Assembly (NCBI GenBank): GCA_004796425.1
Contig: QZLB01000241.1
Location: forward strand, 1-40,078
Direction of reading: 5' to 3'
From: Desulfobulbaceae bacterium
Lineage (GTDB): Bacteria > Desulfobacterota > Desulfobulbia > Desulfobulbales > Desulfocapsaceae
Length of the DNA stretch: 40,078 nt
Part shown: positions 8,192-16,039 of the stretch, piece after piece
Numbering within the stretch: position 1 is the first letter of the stretch
Layout: each line of letters begins with the position of its first letter
Notes under the pieces: model-generated
Told to the model about the DNA's origin: nothing
The model's database searches: none
Seen by the model: the letters and a program-made list of their open reading frames with translations, nothing else
Made by a program: the position numbers and the translations under genes

Positions 8192-8610
8192 AACAGAACC
8201 TCCCCAATCTCATGCACTTTCTGCAATTCCAGGCAATTATGGGGACAGAACTCCACACACCTGCCACAATGGATACAGATATAAACATTACCGTCATCGG
8301 CCTGGTACACCCCATCCACCGGGCATGCCTGCACACATTCTCCACACTTGATGCAATGTTTCTTGCGGACCACCACCCCCCCACCTTTTCTCGGGGTAAG
8401 AGCACCGGTCGGACAGGCGCTGGCACAGGGCGGCGTGTCGCAGGCCAGGCAGCGTACGGCCACATAACCGGTCGAAAGACCACCGGAGGAGTGAATACGG
8501 ATACCGGATTCAGACCAGGATAGACGTTTATGTATTAATCTGGCACACGCCAGTGCACACGAATGACAGCCAATACAGCGGTCCATTCGCGGGGTTGTCA
8601 ATAATTTCAT
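8188..8610 (-). CDS. four-cluster [4Fe-4S] ferredoxin subunit (HycB/AOR partner type)
   Basis: A 140-residue iron-sulfur protein with sixteen cluster cysteines in four groups: CIGCHSCALAC, CLACDTPPCASACPTGA, CIKCGECVQACPV and CIHCGRCVEFCPHN. The CxxCD..PCxxxCP pattern of the second group is the HycB/DmsB style. It has no signal peptide, so it is cytoplasmic like the AOR. The gene ends inside the first codon of the AOR gene (shared ATGA), implying a fixed AOR:ferredoxin ratio. It would take electrons from the enzyme and pass them to soluble ferredoxin or a downstream reductase. A GGAG ribosome site sits 6 nt before the ATG at 8610. Confidence 0.88.
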   Translation of the reverse strand: MKLLTTPRMDRCIGCHSCALACARLIHKRLSWSESGIRIHSSGGLSTGYVAVRCLACDTPPCASACPTGALTPRKGGGVVVRKKHCIKCGECVQACPVDGVYQADDGNVYICIHCGRCVEFCPHNCLELQKVHEIGEVLL

Positions 8611-8646
8611 AGAGTACTCCGGGAACGTTTATATTCGAGCAATAAA

Positions 8647-9300
8647 TCAGCGATGATCAATGGTGATGACCCGACCATAACGCTCTGAAACGGCTACCTC
8701 CGTCGCATAAAAAGAGGTGGATACAATACCTTCAGCAGTTCTGGATTTACGCTGGGCCTTTCTTCTCTTCTCACCTTTCAATGAAGCGCTCTCATATTCG
8801 TCCAGAATTGTTTTAATTTCACTGAGCAGAAGATCTCTTTGAGCATTGGTTGAGCTTTCATTGTAGATTTCAGTGAGTTTCTCAATTTGAAAAAGTCTCA
8901 CTTCGGAGCCAATCAAGTATATCCGCTCCAGACCGGCGGGTGGTACAAAGGAAAAGGTATTGTCCCCGGGCGGTATAAACTTCGGTCCTCGTGGAAACCC
9001 ATAATCATAATATCCTTTTTCAGATGGATACAGAGGGGTTAACTCGCTCCCTGAATCGAGCAGGAAGAGATAGATGTAACAATTATTCAGATGCTCCACG
9101 TAAATTTGTAAATCTGTTCCGGAAAAGACAATGGGTGAGCCGGTGAAATCGAGCGGCTCCATACCTTCAGCTTTGCTCCCGGCGAGTACTGCCCACCGAA
9201 ACTCCACATCAGCACCCGTCGAGATGGACGGTATCACCAGCATGAGCGTGAGTGAAAGCAACAATAATTTCAACGGAATATTAGGACCATACCAATTCAT
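8647..9300 (-). CDS. exported DUF4384-like protein of unknown function
   Basis: About 217 residues from the ATG at 9300, which has GGGAG (complement of 9307-9311) 6 nt upstream; an upstream in-frame ATG at 9351 lacks this. The start gives a Sec signal peptide with the hydrophobic core LKLLLLSLTLMLVIPSIS, followed by a mature domain from about residue 30. The central part (DLQIYVEHLNNCYIYLFLLD, LTPLYPSE, then FIPPGDNTFSF, ending in LERIYLIGS) follows the DUF4384 pattern found in envelope proteins and some secreted-kinase tails. The C-terminal third is charged and helical. It lies 36 nt before the ferredoxin gene on the same strand, so co-transcription is likely, but a functional link to the AOR is not evident. 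Confidence 0.65.
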   Translation of the reverse strand: MNWYGPNIPLKLLLLSLTLMLVIPSISTGADVEFRWAVLAGSKAEGMEPLDFTGSPIVFSGTDLQIYVEHLNNCYIYLFLLDSGSELTPLYPSEKGYYDYGFPRGPKFIPPGDNTFSFVPPAGLERIYLIGSEVRLFQIEKLTEIYNESSTNAQRDLLLSEIKTILDEYESASLKGEKRRKAQRKSRTAEGIVSTSFYATEVAVSERYGRVITIDHR

Positions 9301-9391
9301 TTCAAACTCCCGTAACCACCAGTACCCCCCTGCACCTGCAGGGTAATTCATTTGAGTTTTCTGGCTTTTTATTTTATTTTGTCTATACTTA

Positions 9392-9397
9392 TATAAT
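9392..9397 (+). promoter_or_regulatory. possible -10 box in an AT-rich divergent intergenic region
   Basis: The 183 bp between the DUF4384 gene (-) and the PilZ gene (+) must carry both promoters. A perfect TATAAT sits at 9392-9397 in a very AT-rich run, but the -35 position (9369-9374, TTATTT) is poor, so this is only suggestive. Confidence 0.25.
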
Positions 9398-9483
9398 TAT
9401 TGGCTGTGCGACAACTGTCTTTGTGACAAATTTTCCAGGGACCTCGAACGGGACGTTTCTTTGAGCCAACTCTTACAATCTCG

Positions 9484-10410
9484 ATGACTCAAAATAATCA
9501 AGAAAGCAGTATCACCCGTATCCAGCGAAGAATGACGACCTTCTTCCCTGAGGAGATCTTCACATTAAGCATGCTGGAAGAAGCGGTCGAGGCTGGTGAT
9601 ATACTCTATAAGCCAACGGAAATATTGCCTTATCTGCAAACCGCCTTGTTTGATGAAAAGATTGTCGAGGTAGAGTTTGACGGTTTGACCCGGGTCTATT
9701 TCAGCCGGGTTCATGATCATCTGCCTGAACTGGAAGAGAGTAGCGATGATGAGGGCAACGCGATCCTGATTGAACCGCAATACACCGCAGGAGATTACCT
9801 CAAGCAGCTTTCCCACCTGATTACCTTGCCGGTGGAGCCGGGTATCGGCAATGTATTTATTCGTAATGTCAAAACCATTGTTCTGAGAATCTTCACCGCA
9901 ACCTATGCGGTGGAACTTGGCACGTTTTTTCAGGAATTAACCGAGATTCGTGAGCTGCCGGTATTGCGGCTGGACTTTCCCGTGATCGGCCGCATTGTCA
10001 GGGGAGCCCGGGAGTTCAGAGCCAAAGTTCCGGCAGAGATGGAGCTTTTTGCCTTAATTGTTGGCAAACGAAAACATAAAACCCTTAAAACCAAGATCAA
10101 GGATATCAGTGCCTCCGGTATGGCCTTTGCCATTGCCAAGGAGCAGCAGGAACTCTTCCGAATCGATGAAACTCGAACGCTGGAATTATTGAGCGATGAT
10201 ATGATGATGGCGCGAGTTAATGCTACCGTGAGACATATCTCCAAAATCAGGGGCAAGAAAGGTACTGAGTACCTGGTTGGCATCCAATTTGACCTGGTAA
10301 CCAGAGCGGTCGCCTCCAAAATTGAGGCAATCGTGGCCCAGGTACAGCGTGCACATCTCAAAGAACTTTCAGATCTCTCAGAACAGAGCGGCCTCGATCT
10401 GATCGCATGA
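9484..10410 (+). CDS. PilZ-domain protein (probable cyclic-di-GMP receptor)
   Basis: A 308-residue soluble protein without signal peptide or membrane helix. Residues 1-160 form an unassigned N-terminal domain, perhaps a YcgR-like partner domain. The C-terminal third (about 172-295) is a PilZ domain, with the arginine-rich RGAREFR segment (R173, R176, R179) followed by DISASG (D207, S209, G212), the classic c-di-GMP-binding pair. Such proteins couple c-di-GMP levels to motility, exopolysaccharide or secretion. It stands alone, convergent with the ferredoxin gene (18 bp between stops), so the target process is unknown. No good Shine-Dalgarno sequence precedes ATG 9484; ATG at residue 17 is an alternative start. 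Confidence 0.82.
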   Translation: MTQNNQESSITRIQRRMTTFFPEEIFTLSMLEEAVEAGDILYKPTEILPYLQTALFDEKIVEVEFDGLTRVYFSRVHDHLPELEESSDDEGNAILIEPQYTAGDYLKQLSHLITLPVEPGIGNVFIRNVKTIVLRIFTATYAVELGTFFQELTEIRELPVLRLDFPVIGRIVRGAREFRAKVPAEMELFALIVGKRKHKTLKTKIKDISASGMAFAIAKEQQELFRIDETRTLELLSDDMMMARVNATVRHISKIRGKKGTEYLVGIQFDLVTRAVASKIEAIVAQVQRAHLKELSDLSEQSGLDLIA

Positions 10411-10428
10411 TTCCACCACCCCGACACA

Positions 10429-11379
10429 CTAATCTTCTGTCGACTTCCGGACCCTTGCCTGGTACGTTGCCATTAATTTTTCGATTTCAAGTGGCTCTCC
10501 CCTGCTTGGCTCCCTACGCAAAGTGATTGCATCAACGGAGCAATGAGTCTCACAAACGCCACACCCCATGCATTTCTGTTCATCAATTACTGCAAAATCT
10601 GAGAGGGTAAGCGCCTCAAATTGACAGACCTCTACACAGCTGCCACAACTGGTGCAATACTCCTCGTCGACCTCACAGACAAAACCTGACGAGGCGAGCA
10701 TTGGTGTCCCGTTCTGTTGTGCCTGCATCGCCCCGCAACAACAACTGCAGCAATTACAGATGGCATAAAACCGGTCAAGCATCACGTCCTTGAAAAAGGC
10801 ATGGGCGACATGCCCCCTGTCGTTCTCCTGTTCAAGAATTTCAATGGCCTCAGCCGGGGTGATCCGACGACTTTTGTCCGGATGGTGCTCAACTATGAAG
10901 CTCACAAACGGCTCACCGACCACCAAACAGACGGCCAGGGGCAGGCAGGGGTTTTCCCGTGTAGATCGACAAGGACATTCCATCACCGCAAGCTTATCAG
11001 GATTCAGCATGACAATGTCCCGGGCCCGTTGATAGGGAATGATTTTCTCCAGATTCTCCAACCGTATCGGTTGGTTAACGGTGACCAACTGGCGGGCCCC
11101 TTCTAGGGTTAACACCTTGCCATGGTAGGTATCAGCAAAGGAGACTGTGTTATCTTTATTACTATTTCGAGCCCCCCTTATACCTGTCAGAAAACGAAAC
11201 AGCCTGATCAGCGGGTCGCTCATCCTTTTGAGCCATTTAAACGACGGGTGTGAGCCAGTACCGATACCGATATACAGATAGGGCCAGCGGGCATAAATAT
11301 AACCGTGTAATCGCTCCTTGAGCCCATACCTGCCCATCCGTTTTGCTTCCTGAAAATAGGCTCGTGTGGACTGTTTCAT
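10429..11379 (-). CDS. Cys-rich ferredoxin-type protein with two C-terminal [4Fe-4S] clusters
   Basis: A 316-residue cytoplasmic protein. Residues 1-125 are basic and lack known motifs. The middle holds ECPCRSTRENPCLPLAVC and then the unusual cluster CNCCSCCCG. The C-terminus is a bacterial-type ferredoxin domain with YCTSCGSCVEVCQFEAL and KCMGCGVCETHCSVDAI, two [4Fe-4S] sites. Proteins of this build recur in anaerobic Desulfobacterota, but I know of no proven function. An electron-transfer or cofactor-related role is the reasonable guess. It is the last gene of a gpt-usp-ferredoxin series, 54 nt after the stress protein gene, with GGAGG 7 nt before its ATG. Confidence 0.72.
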   Translation of the reverse strand: MKQSTRAYFQEAKRMGRYGLKERLHGYIYARWPYLYIGIGTGSHPSFKWLKRMSDPLIRLFRFLTGIRGARNSNKDNTVSFADTYHGKVLTLEGARQLVTVNQPIRLENLEKIIPYQRARDIVMLNPDKLAVMECPCRSTRENPCLPLAVCLVVGEPFVSFIVEHHPDKSRRITPAEAIEILEQENDRGHVAHAFFKDVMLDRFYAICNCCSCCCGAMQAQQNGTPMLASSGFVCEVDEEYCTSCGSCVEVCQFEALTLSDFAVIDEQKCMGCGVCETHCSVDAITLRREPSRGEPLEIEKLMATYQARVRKSTED

Positions 11380-11433
11380 GATCGATCCTCCATACTTGTG
11401 GTTCTCTGAGGGATCAGAAATGAAGTGAGATGA

Positions 11434-12414
11434 TCATCGCGGGAGGATGATCGTTCGTTCTCTGCAGTGTTGTATCATATCGGTACAAACCGAACCAAGA
11501 AAGACCTGCGCCATTCTTGAACGATCCCTTCGACCGATAAAAATCAGTGTCGCATCAAAGGCCATTGCCTCTTCGGCAAGTACGGTGCCCGGTTTGCCAA
11601 AATGGATGACGGTGGTGAGTTTTGAGGGTTCCACTCCTGCCTCAAGCAACATGTTCCCTGCTACCTCAAGTGCCTGTTGTCCTGCTTCACTGGCCTGCAT
11701 GCAGGATAATCCATCCTCGTCGTAGTAACAAGATTGATCAAGCACATGAACAAGCAAAATCTTTTCGATCTCATTCTCTCGGCCAACCAGCAGTGCACCC
11801 GCTTCATGAACGGCACTGATACTGGCTGGAGAACCGTCAACACCGATCAGGCAACGGGCAAAAGGCGATGTCGAAGGTGGCAGCGGTTCGTCGCCAATCA
11901 AGTACATGGTAGCATTAACATGCCGGTGCAATACCCCGGAGACCACACTGCCGGTCAGTTTCTGGGTGATTTCCGCCAGATTCCGACGACTCATAACCAG
12001 GGAAGAAAATTGGTCGTTTTGACAAACTTCAACAATGGTTTTTACCGGGTCACCATCAATAATTTCCAGCTCCGCCTCACCTTTCACCACTTCTGACAGC
12101 AGCTCTTTTGCCTGGTGCATCAATGGGTTCACATAGTTTTCAAGATGCTGGCCCCGTAATTTTTTCAGCTCTGAGGGAGGAGGAACCTCACCCGAAGATA
12201 TATCAATGGTGTCCATGTAGCCGGAAAGAAACGAGCCTTCGATCACATGGAGCAGGCGAATCTTCTCAAACGATTGAACCTGCCTTCCAGAAATCAAGGT
12301 CCCGACTACTGGAAGCAACCGCTGGTACGCCTCAAGGGTATCAATAGGGATCAGGATACTGGAGACGGGAGGAACTGATGTCTCCGGTTGATTCTGGCTC
12401 ACTGTATCACTCAT
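11434..12414 (-). CDS. tandem-domain universal stress protein (UspA family)
   Basis: A 326-residue cytoplasmic protein built of two Usp domains. The first spans about residues 15-160 (VSSILIPIDTLEAYQRLLP at its start). The second spans about 185-326, starting FARCLIGVDGSPASISAVHEAG and ending GSVCTDMIQHCRERTIILPR. The second domain carries an ATP-binding-like loop (FIGRRDRSRMAQVFLGS, G-x2-R type). The first looks degenerate at this loop (MSRRNLAEITQKLTGSV). Its ATG overlaps the gpt stop by 4 nt (ATGA at 12411-12414), so the two are translationally coupled. Universal stress proteins help survival in starvation or redox stress. The pairing with purine salvage may reflect co-regulation in stasis, but that is inference. 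Confidence 0.85.
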   Translation of the reverse strand: MSDTVSQNQPETSVPPVSSILIPIDTLEAYQRLLPVVGTLISGRQVQSFEKIRLLHVIEGSFLSGYMDTIDISSGEVPPPSELKKLRGQHLENYVNPLMHQAKELLSEVVKGEAELEIIDGDPVKTIVEVCQNDQFSSLVMSRRNLAEITQKLTGSVVSGVLHRHVNATMYLIGDEPLPPSTSPFARCLIGVDGSPASISAVHEAGALLVGRENEIEKILLVHVLDQSCYYDEDGLSCMQASEAGQQALEVAGNMLLEAGVEPSKLTTVIHFGKPGTVLAEEAMAFDATLIFIGRRDRSRMAQVFLGSVCTDMIQHCRERTIILPR

Positions 12415-12896
12415 GTCTGGTTATTAACAATCGGTTGGACAAATTGAGATTCAGTATCCCAGGGAAACAGGATCCAGGTATCCTGGCTGACCTCGGTAAT
12501 AAAGGTATCCACCAGTGGTCGGCCAGCCGGCTTGGCGTAAATAGTGGCAAAATGCGCCTTGGGAACCATCTCCTTGGCAATTTGCGCGGTGCGGCCGGTA
12601 TCAACCAGGTCATCAATCAGCAGCCACCCGTCGCCATCCCCGTCAAACCCTTTTAAAATCTGCGCCTCCCCTTTACGGTCCTTCCAGGCATAACTTGATA
12701 TGCAGATCGTCTCGATTCGGTGAATCTCCAACTCCCGAGCAATGACTGCCGCGGGCACCAACCCTCCTCTGGTAATTGCGATGAGCCCACGGATATTTTT
12801 CAACTCCACGAGTCGCCAAGCGAGCGCCTTTGAATCCCGATGAAGCTGATCCCAGGAAATCGGGTACGTTTTCTTATATTGTTTTGAAGTTCCCAT
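12411..12896 (-). CDS. gpt: xanthine-guanine phosphoribosyltransferase
   Basis: A 161-residue enzyme colinear with E. coli Gpt (152 residues). The PRPP-binding signature is LLIDDLVDTGRTA (about residues 92-104), where E. coli has VIDDLVDTGGTA. Other shared blocks are ITRGGLVPAAVIAREL, ICISSY, AHFATIYAKPAGRPLVD and DTWILFPWD. It converts guanine and xanthine, and hypoxanthine less well, plus PRPP to the nucleotides. With the BMP importer, uraA and upp it completes a nucleobase salvage set within 25 kb. It leads the gpt-usp-ferredoxin transcript. The 207-bp gap upstream to the amino-acid transporter ATPase gene must hold its promoter, but I could not fix one there. Confidence 0.92.
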   Translation of the reverse strand: MGTSKQYKKTYPISWDQLHRDSKALAWRLVELKNIRGLIAITRGGLVPAAVIARELEIHRIETICISSYAWKDRKGEAQILKGFDGDGDGWLLIDDLVDTGRTAQIAKEMVPKAHFATIYAKPAGRPLVDTFITEVSQDTWILFPWDTESQFVQPIVNNQT

Positions 12897-13009
12897 GATT
12901 GTGTAACGTATAACAAAAATTGTGCTGATTCAATGGTCGCCTGGTTATACCTTTGAGATGCATGACCGGCGAAACCAGCTCTTGGGCTCGATACCATTTT
13001 TTTGATCAG

Positions 13010-13056
13010 TCAGTGGCGCTTCCCCTCAACGGGAACCAGCCGCTGATCTGTTGGTG
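13010..13056. other. imperfect palindrome between gpt and the amino-acid ABC operon
   Basis: GATCAG and CTGATC bracket a stem containing GGC/GCC and TTCCC/GGGAA with a short loop. T residues precede it on the plus strand, which is the wrong side for a terminator of either minus-strand gene. It may be the 3' mRNA structure of the amino-acid ABC transcript. Confidence 0.35.
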
Positions 13057-13103
13057 AAAACCTCTGGTGAACAGTGACTCGTAAAGATACTCCCGCTATC
13101 GTT

Positions 13104-13838
13104 CTATAGAACCTGCTTCAAGAAAAGTTTGGTTCTCTCCTCCCGGGGAGCAGTAAAAAAGTGCTCAGGCGTTCCCACCTCAACGATTTTTCCCTGATCC
13201 ATAAAAAGAACACGATCGGCAACTTCCCGTGCGAATCCCATCTCATGGGTGACGACCATCATGGTCATTCCTTCACGAGCAAGCTGCTTCATAACATCCA
13301 GTACCTCTCCAACCATTTCCGGATCCAGTGCTGAGGTGGGCTCGTCGAAAAGCATGACCTTCGGTTCCATGGCCAGGGCTCGTGCTATTGCAACACGCTG
13401 CTGCTGTCCACCGGACAGTCGAGAAGGAAACTCATTTTCCTTCTCTGGAATACCTACTTTTTCCAAAAGTTCCCGAGCCTTCTTCTCGGCCACCTGCCGA
13501 CTTCGCTTTCTAACCTTCATCTGGGCAAGGGTAAGATTTTCCAATACCGTTTTGTGAGGGAACAGGTTGAACTGCTGAAACACCATGCCCACCTCTGCCC
13601 TGATCTTGTTGATATTCGTTTTTCGGCTTGCAATATCAACCCCATCGATATAAATGTGCCCCTCATTAAACTGCTCAAGCCCATTTACACAGCGAATAAA
13701 GGTGGATTTTCCTGAACCGGATGGGCCGATAATTACCACCACTTCTGCCTTATCAACTGAAGCCGTGACCCCATCAACCGCTCTGACGGTCACCCCACGG
13801 CCGCTGAAAATTTTGGTTACATTTTCTGCTTTAATCAC
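13104..13838 (-). CDS. polar amino-acid ABC importer, ATP-binding subunit (GlnQ/HisP type)
   Basis: About 244 residues from a GTG at 13838, which overlaps the last codons of the permease gene and has GGAGG 10 nt upstream. A longer in-frame start at 13895 would add 19 residues inside the permease gene and is unlikely. Walker A is GPSGSGKST, the Q-loop segment is [13 protein letters not shown], the signature is [15 protein letters not shown], and Walker B is [14 protein letters not shown], all canonical for the polar amino-acid uptake family. It drives import with the permease and binding protein upstream. It is the last gene of the three-gene operon; no T-tailed terminator follows it. Confidence 0.93.
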   Translation of the reverse strand: MIKAENVTKIFSGRGVTVRAVDGVTASVDKAEVVVIIGPSGSGKSTFIRCVNGLEQFNEGHIYIDGVDIASRKTNINKIRAEVGMVFQQFNLFPHKTVLENLTLAQMKVRKRSRQVAEKKARELLEKVGIPEKENEFPSRLSGGQQQRVAIARALAMEPKVMLFDEPTSALDPEMVGEVLDVMKQLAREGMTMMVVTHEMGFAREVADRVLFMDQGKIVEVGTPEHFFTAPREERTKLFLKQVL

Positions 13839-14790
13839 TGACCGCAAGCCTCCGTTCAAGATAAAAGACAAATTGTGACAATACCGATGTGACAATCAAG
13901 TACATTGCCGCAACCACCAACCAGATCTCAAAAGTGGCAAATGTTGTGGTGATGATCTCGCGACCTGATTTGGTAAGATCAGTAATCGCAATAACCGATA
14001 CCAGTGAAGAGTCCTTGATCAGACTGATAAACTGTCCCGAAAGTGGTGGCAAGATACGTTTGAACGCCTGCGGCAGGATGATATAAATCATCGCCTGCGT
14101 TAAACTCATTCCCAGTGAGCGAGCCGCCTCCATCTGTCCTTTCGGAATCGCTACAATACCCGAACGAACAATTTCAGCCACATACGCCCCGGCAAAAAGC
14201 GCCAACGCCCCGATACCGGCAACAGTCCTACTGAGGTCAAAAACGGTGCCGATAAAGAAATAGGCAATAAAGATCTGCACCAGCAGCGGGGTACCCCTGA
14301 TGATCTCAACATAAATTGCTGCCAGTGTTGATATCGTATAATTTTTGGAAATCTTCATCAGCCCTGCAATAAGCCCAATAATCAGACCCAGCACACTGGC
14401 GACAGCGGAAATCCATAATGTGGTCATGAGCCCCGTCATCAAAGGCCCCAACACCCATTCAGATGCAAAGCCAATGGTGTCATCTTCAAACAGGTCTTCA
14501 TTCTCCGCGACTTTTAAACTGTCTGAGTCAACGGTAACTTCAACCTTTTCACCACTCTCTGAAACCATTACGACAGTGGTGTCAGCACCATTCGCATTTA
14601 TCTGCTCTACGACCCCATCAAACGGTGTTTTTAAGGGTGTCTCGGCCTCATACAGAAAATACTGCGGGACCCTGTACCAGCGCCATTCGTAATCAATGCG
14701 TGATACAGAGCCCCAGATTCCGGCAGAAATCACAAGGAGGATAACTGCCAGCAGGATTTTCCAAGGCCACAATTTTTCTGTGGCAATCAC
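13831..14790 (-). CDS. polar amino-acid ABC importer, permease with a large periplasmic insertion
   Basis: A 319-residue inner-membrane protein. After a first helix (residues 9-26) comes a stretch of about 85 soluble residues, [16 protein letters not shown] to FEDDTIGFA. The usual HisM/GlnP-type permease core follows, with the EAA-type motif region [29 protein letters not shown]. Typical members are 215-230 residues, so the N-terminal helix and the beta-rich insertion ([34 protein letters not shown]) are extra and lie on the periplasmic side by topology. Only one permease gene is present, so the channel is probably a homodimer. The stop lies within the ATPase gene (8-bp overlap). Confidence 0.9.
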   Translation of the reverse strand: MIATEKLWPWKILLAVILLVISAGIWGSVSRIDYEWRWYRVPQYFLYEAETPLKTPFDGVVEQINANGADTTVVMVSESGEKVEVTVDSDSLKVAENEDLFEDDTIGFASEWVLGPLMTGLMTTLWISAVASVLGLIIGLIAGLMKISKNYTISTLAAIYVEIIRGTPLLVQIFIAYFFIGTVFDLSRTVAGIGALALFAGAYVAEIVRSGIVAIPKGQMEAARSLGMSLTQAMIYIILPQAFKRILPPLSGQFISLIKDSSLVSVIAITDLTKSGREIITTTFATFEIWLVVAAMYLIVTSVLSQFVFYLERRLAVSD

Positions 14791-14810
14791 GGGTTCAATC
14801 CTTTGTTAAA

Positions 14811-15611
14811 TTACTGAATTTCTTTGATCCATGCGTCATCCTGGAACCATTTCTTGTAAATCTTGTCGTAGGTTCCATCATTTTTTACCTGGTACATGAA
14901 GTTATTGAGCCAGTTAACGAAGTCCGGATCGCCTTGTCTTACAGCCCAGGCAAGCGGTTCAAAAGTAAATGCGGAATCGATGTGGGTCACTTTGCCACCG
15001 CCGCGTTGTGCTGCCGCTACGGTGTTAAAAGGCATGTCATAAATGAACGCATCAACTTTACCATTAACCACCTCAAGCATACCTTCCTGCTCGGTCTCAA
15101 AGGAGATATATTTTGCTTTCGGGATCATCCGCTTGACCGCCTGCTCACCAGTGGTACCAAGTTTAGATGCAACGGTGAATTTTGGATCATTAAGATCTTT
15201 ATAGGACTTAACCTGATCAGCTACCTTGTTATTAACAATGACTGACTGGCCAATTTCGATATACGGTGAAGCAAATGCCACACTGAGATTTCGTTCCTGG
15301 GTCAGGGTCATACCGGACATGATGATATCAAACTTGTCGGTCAGCAGCGCGGGGATAATTCCATCCCATGCGGTTGATACCAGCTCCAGCTCTACGCCCA
15401 TCGCCTTGGCCATTCTTTTTGCCATGTCAACGTCAAAACCGATAATCTCACCTTTCTGGTTGGTCAGCTCAAACGGCATATAGCCCGGTTCCATTCCGAC
15501 CCGGAGTTTTCCCCGCTTCTGAATTTCCTGAAGTGCACCGGCAGCAACCGTTCCTGCGGTCAGTGCGCCTGCCATGATGAGGACCACGCACAGCATCATC
15601 AATCTCTTCAT
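14811..15611 (-). CDS. polar amino-acid ABC importer, periplasmic binding protein (SBP_bac_3)
   Basis: A 266-residue protein with a Sec signal (MKRLMMLCVVLIMAGALTAGTVAAG) and a family 3 solute-binding domain. LRVGMEPGYMPFELTNQKGE opens the domain, GFDVDMAKRMAKAMG follows, and DGIIPALLTDKFDIIMSGMTLTQER is the family signature region. VASKLGTTGEQAVKRMIPKA marks the second lobe. The R and D residues that hold the amino-acid carboxyl and amino groups are present in these blocks, but side-chain specificity cannot be read off. It is first in the operon, 20 nt before the permease gene, with an excellent GGAGAGG ribosome site. The leader in front of it carries the hairpins described at 15634-15700. 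Confidence 0.92.
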   Translation of the reverse strand: MKRLMMLCVVLIMAGALTAGTVAAGALQEIQKRGKLRVGMEPGYMPFELTNQKGEIIGFDVDMAKRMAKAMGVELELVSTAWDGIIPALLTDKFDIIMSGMTLTQERNLSVAFASPYIEIGQSVIVNNKVADQVKSYKDLNDPKFTVASKLGTTGEQAVKRMIPKAKYISFETEQEGMLEVVNGKVDAFIYDMPFNTVAAAQRGGGKVTHIDSAFTFEPLAWAVRQGDPDFVNWLNNFMYQVKNDGTYDKIYKKWFQDDAWIKEIQ

Positions 15612-15633
15612 CTTCCTCTCCTTTGGTAAAAGT

Positions 15634-15700
15634 AAAAAAAATAGGCAGCCTAAATGATTTTAGACTGCCTCACAATTATTTCAGGAATCGGTTCGATCCT
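15634..15700 (-). terminator. leader hairpins with T-run before the amino-acid ABC operon (candidate attenuator)
   Basis: On the minus strand AGGCAG and CTAAA pair with TTTAG and CTGCCT (15643-15670, one C-A mismatch, loop of 4), and an eight-T run follows (15634-15641). It ends 23 nt before the start codon of the binding-protein gene. A second hairpin lies just upstream (15683-15700, arms AGGATCG and CGAT-CCT). The gene upstream on the other side is divergent, so this cannot be an ordinary 3' terminator of a minus-strand gene. Confidence 0.6.
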
Positions 15701-16039
15701 GGAATAGCCAATACTATGCTCATCCTTTCCGGAATAAGTGATGAAAATAATAAATAAATCACGATCTACGTTTTCATATCCCGGTTACTGCCTCCATCTT
15801 TGGAAATAGCCTGTCCAAAACCAACCTCGCTACCCCCCGTCAAGGACATTTTGATTGCAATATTCTTTTATAACACAGGGTCATGTCCAGAACAACTGAC
15901 TTTTCAAGGGTCCGAACGTTTGATCGCTCAGCAGCTATTTCAAACGAACAAAGTCTTCACAATTCCACAAGATTCGCATTCAGAGCCGGATCGGGCTTCT
16001 GCACATTTACACTTTATGATATGCTGGCAACGAAACGTT

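Noticed and set aside
15683-15700. GGTTCGATCC, similar to a tRNA T-loop
   Set aside because: No acceptor, D or anticodon arms can be formed around it. It is better explained as a leader hairpin.
16012-16025. TTTACACTTTATGA, which resembles the lac promoter -35 region
   Set aside because: No -10 box lies at a suitable distance before the metallophosphoesterase start at 16040.
15800-16039. In-frame extension of the metallophosphoesterase by 80 residues
   Set aside because: The extension would bury the twin-arginine signal, and its residues lack coding character.
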